Shown here piece by piece: positions 61,732 through 64,000 of a DNA stretch of 64,000 bases (position 1 is the stretch's first letter; each line of letters starts with the position of its first letter). Under the pieces are notes generated by a model. The model was not told the DNA's origin. It was given only the letters and a program-made list of their open reading frames with translations, and ran no database searches. A program made the translations under genes and the position numbers. Where the stretch lies: assembly GCA_903847605.1 (NCBI GenBank), contig CAINED010000033.1, positions 1 through 64,000 of the forward strand. The letters are read 5' to 3'. The stretch comes from an uncultured Hyphomicrobiales bacterium (GTDB lineage Bacteria > Pseudomonadota > Alphaproteobacteria > Rhizobiales > Beijerinckiaceae).

Positions 61732-63576
61732 ATGCCTGAATCCGCCAAGCCCTCATTACGGGAAACGCCGCTTGCGACCGCCCGCTTCGACGGCAAGGAC
61801 CCGCTGCAAAAGCCGTCCAATGCGCAGATGGGCTGGACTTCCGACGCCATGGCCGAGACCTTGCGGCGGCTCGACGTGAAATACATCGCGCTGACGCCCG
61901 GCGCGAGCTATCGCGGCCTGCACGACAGTCTCGTGAACTACCTCGGCAACCGCGACCCGCAGATGATGGTCTGCCTGCACGAGGAGCACGCCGTCGGCAT
62001 TGCGCAGGGCTATGGCAAGATCACTGGCAAGCCGATGGCCGTCGCGCTCCATTCCAATGTCGGCCTGATGCACGGCACGATGGCAATCTTCAACGCCTGG
62101 TGTTCGCGCACGCCCGTTCTCGTCCTTGGCGCGACCGGCCCGGGCGACGCCGACGAGCGCCGACCGTGGATCGACTGGATTCACACCTCCAAGGATCAGG
62201 CGTCCATGATCCGCGATTACACCAAGTGGGACGACGAGCCACGCTCGGCAGCGGCGGCGGTGGAATCGCTCACGCGCGGCTGGCAGATCGCCAGCACGCA
62301 CCCCTGCGGCCCCGTCTACATCTGTCTCGACACGGGCCTGCAGGAGCAGAAGCTCGAAAAGGAAATCAAGTTTCCCGATATGGCGCGCTACCAGCCGGGC
62401 ATTCCGCCCTCGCCATCGGCTGACGCCGTCGAGGAAGCCGCGCGACTTCTCGTCAACGCGAAGAAGCCCATCATCCTCATGGGCCGCGTATCCCGCAGCA
62501 TGGCCGATTGGAATGCGCGCATCGCGCTCGCCGAAGCCATCGGCGCGGCCGTGCTGACGGATACGAAGACCGCGCCCGCCTTCCCGACCGACCATCCGCT
62601 GCATCCCGTCGAGCCGCGCTTCCGCCCCTCGCCCGCCGTGGGCGAAATGATCAAACAGGCGGACGTCATTCTCTCGCTCGACTGGATCGACCTGCGTGGC
62701 TATTTCGCCCTGACGCTCGGCAAGGATACCGAAGTGCAGGCGAAGGTCATCCACTGTTCCGTGGACGAATATCTGCACAACGGCTGGAGCATGGATTACT
62801 TCGGCCTGCCGCCCGCCGATCTGAAGATCCTGTCTTCACCCGACCAGCTCGTTCGCCCGTTGACCGACGCAGTTCGTAAGCTGCGCGGAACCCAGGCGAA
62901 AGCAGAGCCGAAATGGCCCGTGCGCAATGTCGCACCGCTAGGCAAGCCGCGCGAGGAAGGCGTGATGGGCTTGCGCGATCTCGCCCTCGTCATCCGTGAT
63001 TTCTGCGACACGCGCGACGTCACGATGGCGGGCTTTGCCCTGGGCTGGCCGACAGACACCATCAGCTTCCGCCACCCGCTCGATTTCGCTGGCGGCGACG
63101 GTGGCGGCGGCGTCGGCTCAGGACCTTCGAATGCTGTCGGCACGGCGCTCGCCGTGAAGGGCTCCGGACGACTCGCGATGACCGTCGTCGGCGATGGCGA
63201 TTTCACCATGGGCTGCACGGCCTTCTGGACCGCCGCGCATATGGGGATTCCCCTGCTCGTCGTGATCGCCAACAATCAAGTCTATTACAACGACGTCGCC
63301 CATCAGGAGCGCATGGCGGTCGTGCGCGGCCGCCCGGTCGAGAACAAGTTCGTGGGTCAGGAGATGATCAGGCCGGCGCTCGATCTCGTCGGCCTCGCCC
63401 GCGCGCAGGGGCTTGAAGCCGAAGGCCCCGTCATGAATGCGAAGGATTTCCGCGAAGCCTTGAAACGCGGCGAGGAAGTCGTTCGTAACGGCGGCGTCTA
63501 TGTCATCGACGCCCGCATCGACGTCGGCGCGCCCGGCGAAGGCAATCGCGGGCATACGAGCGGAAGAAGGGATTGA
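61732..63576 (+). CDS. Thiamine diphosphate-dependent enzyme (acetolactate synthase-like)
   Basis: 614 aa. The N-terminal Pyr domain has the catalytic Glu in CLHEEHAVGIAQGYG; the central domain follows, and the PP domain has the GDGDFTMGCTAFWTAAHMGI ... ANN cofactor motif. The overall shape is that of ThDP decarboxylases/carboligases. The longer leader (residues 1-35) is unusual. GGGAGGAC precedes ATG. The divergent partner is the molybdenum hydroxylase, suggesting one catabolic pathway; substrate unknown. Confidence 0.9.
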   Translation: MPESAKPSLRETPLATARFDGKDPLQKPSNAQMGWTSDAMAETLRRLDVKYIALTPGASYRGLHDSLVNYLGNRDPQMMVCLHEEHAVGIAQGYGKITGKPMAVALHSNVGLMHGTMAIFNAWCSRTPVLVLGATGPGDADERRPWIDWIHTSKDQASMIRDYTKWDDEPRSAAAAVESLTRGWQIASTHPCGPVYICLDTGLQEQKLEKEIKFPDMARYQPGIPPSPSADAVEEAARLLVNAKKPIILMGRVSRSMADWNARIALAEAIGAAVLTDTKTAPAFPTDHPLHPVEPRFRPSPAVGEMIKQADVILSLDWIDLRGYFALTLGKDTEVQAKVIHCSVDEYLHNGWSMDYFGLPPADLKILSSPDQLVRPLTDAVRKLRGTQAKAEPKWPVRNVAPLGKPREEGVMGLRDLALVIRDFCDTRDVTMAGFALGWPTDTISFRHPLDFAGGDGGGGVGSGPSNAVGTALAVKGSGRLAMTVVGDGDFTMGCTAFWTAAHMGIPLLVVIANNQVYYNDVAHQERMAVVRGRPVENKFVGQEMIRPALDLVGLARAQGLEAEGPVMNAKDFREALKRGEEVVRNGGVYVIDARIDVGAPGEGNRGHTSGRRD

Positions 63577-63580
63577 AGAA

Positions 63581-63651
63581 GCGAATGGCGAGTAGCGAAT
63601 AGTGGTGGAGCCGCAAGTCTCCATATTCCTTATTCGCTACTCGCTATTCGC
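63581..63651. repeat. Inverted repeat GCGAATAGCGAGTAGCGAATA
   Basis: Left arm 63581-63601 and right arm 63631-63651 are 21 bp each, complementary at 20 positions, around a 29 bp centre. It starts 4 bp after the ThDP gene stop. The right arm contains the ccoS stop codon (63637-63639) and last codons. Confidence 0.85.
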
Positions 63652-63801
63652 CTTCTCCGGCAAATCATCATCCGAAAGCACACGAAAGCCCGCGCCTTCG
63701 AGATCATCGAACTGGCCGGAGCGCAGCGACCACATGAAGGCCGCAAGGCCGAGAAAGCCGAGCGCGAGCGCCAGCGGCAGGAGATAGACGATAACGTTCA
63801 T
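63637..63801 (-). CDS. ccoS: cbb3-type cytochrome oxidase assembly protein CcoS
   Basis: 54 aa, MNVIVYLLPLALALGFLGLA and so on: one N-terminal helix, then FMWSLRSGQFDDLEGAGFRV, which is the family signature. CcoS is needed for cofactor insertion into cbb3 oxidase. The ATG overlaps the stop of ccoI (ATGA). The last four codons and stop form part of a palindromic repeat, so the C-terminal tail (EKANSE) is repeat-derived. Confidence 0.92.
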   Translation of the reverse strand: MNVIVYLLPLALALGFLGLAAFMWSLRSGQFDDLEGAGFRVLSDDDLPEKANSE

Positions 63802-64000
63802 TTCTCCGCTCCCGTTGCCTTTTCGCCGCCGCGTGCGCGCAACGCGTTGAGGGTGACGATAACAGAAGAACCCGACATGGCCAGCGCCGCGACGAGCGGC
63901 GTTGCAAGGCCGGCAACCGCGACCGGCACGGCGATGATGTTATAGCCGACGGCAAACCAGATGTTCTGCATCATCAGCTTGCGTCCGCGCCGCGCGACAT
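63798..64000 (-). CDS. ccoI: Copper-translocating P-type ATPase CcoI/FixI, C-terminal end (cut by window edge)
   Basis: The last 67 codons are present: RRGRKLMMQNIWFAVGYNII, a membrane segment, then AVPVAVAGLATPLVAALAMS, then SVIVTLNALRAR near the end. This is the end of the transmembrane domain of the copper P-type ATPase that supplies cbb3 oxidase assembly. Its stop overlaps the ccoS start by ATGA. The rest of fixGHI presumably lies beyond the window. Confidence 0.92.
   Translation of the reverse strand, partial: VARRGRKLMMQNIWFAVGYNIIAVPVAVAGLATPLVAALAMSGSSVIVTLNALRARGGEKATGAEK

Noticed and set aside
1..64000. tRNA genes, CRISPR arrays, prophage or integrase genes
   Set aside because: None were seen by eye on either strand; repeats found are palindromes, not regularly spaced direct repeats.

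Overview
This 64 kb window is GC-rich DNA from an alphaproteobacterium, most probably of the order Hyphomicrobiales (Rhizobiales). I base this on the Irr-type iron control element in front of a membrane-bound ferritin (mbfA), the fixI/ccoS end of a cbb3 oxidase assembly cluster, the DUF1285-NUDIX-cca cluster divergent from moxR-DUF58-DUF4159, many orphan Bug-type solute-binding proteins, and several families of short intergenic palindromes. I cannot name a genus. No tRNA, rRNA, CRISPR array, transposase or phage gene was recognised, so this looks like ordinary chromosome.

Layout. 0-3.5 kb: minus-strand cluster of circularly permuted ATP-grasp, alpha-E, transglutaminase and the start of an Anbu proteasome-like protease. 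3.7-10.2 kb: PepSY membrane protein, prfC, a Bug-type binding protein with a MetE-like protein, and manC. 10.3-18.4 kb: exopolysaccharide sugar transferase, two secreted proteins including an RNase T2, rlmJ, a cold-shock protein, a glutathione transferase, a Kbp-like BON/LysM protein, an outer-membrane barrel and a pteridine-reductase-like SDR. 18.5-28.5 kb: cca/NUDIX/DUF1285 facing moxR/DUF58/DUF4159/vWA. 28.6-37.6 kb: binding proteins, a Rieske oxygenase, mbfA and small enzymes. 37.6-43.8 kb: two tandem Bug proteins, a complete TRAP transporter with fused DctQM, and another Bug protein. 43.8-46.5 kb: crotonase-family enzyme, LhgO-like oxidase and DUF4337 protein.

46.6-54.6 kb is the most unusual part. 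It is a tightly packed minus-strand operon: TRAP-type binding protein, membrane histidine kinase, REC-DUF3369-histidine kinase, REC-adenylate/guanylate cyclase, ABC-type binding protein and a second TRAP-type binding protein. Five consecutive genes are joined by four ATGA stop/start overlaps. There is no permease and no DNA-binding output. I interpret it as a nutrient-sensing phosphorelay that ends in a cyclic nucleotide.

54.7-64 kb: a TadE/TadG-type pilus gene broken by one in-frame TAA, an AhpD-like protein, a DUF2569 protein, a three-subunit molybdenum hydroxylase divergent from a ThDP enzyme, then ccoS and the end of ccoI/fixI.

Across the window ten solute-binding proteins are encoded but only one set of transport membrane subunits. 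Several palindromic repeats start at or just after stop codons. One has been placed between DUF58 and DUF4159 genes that normally lie side by side.
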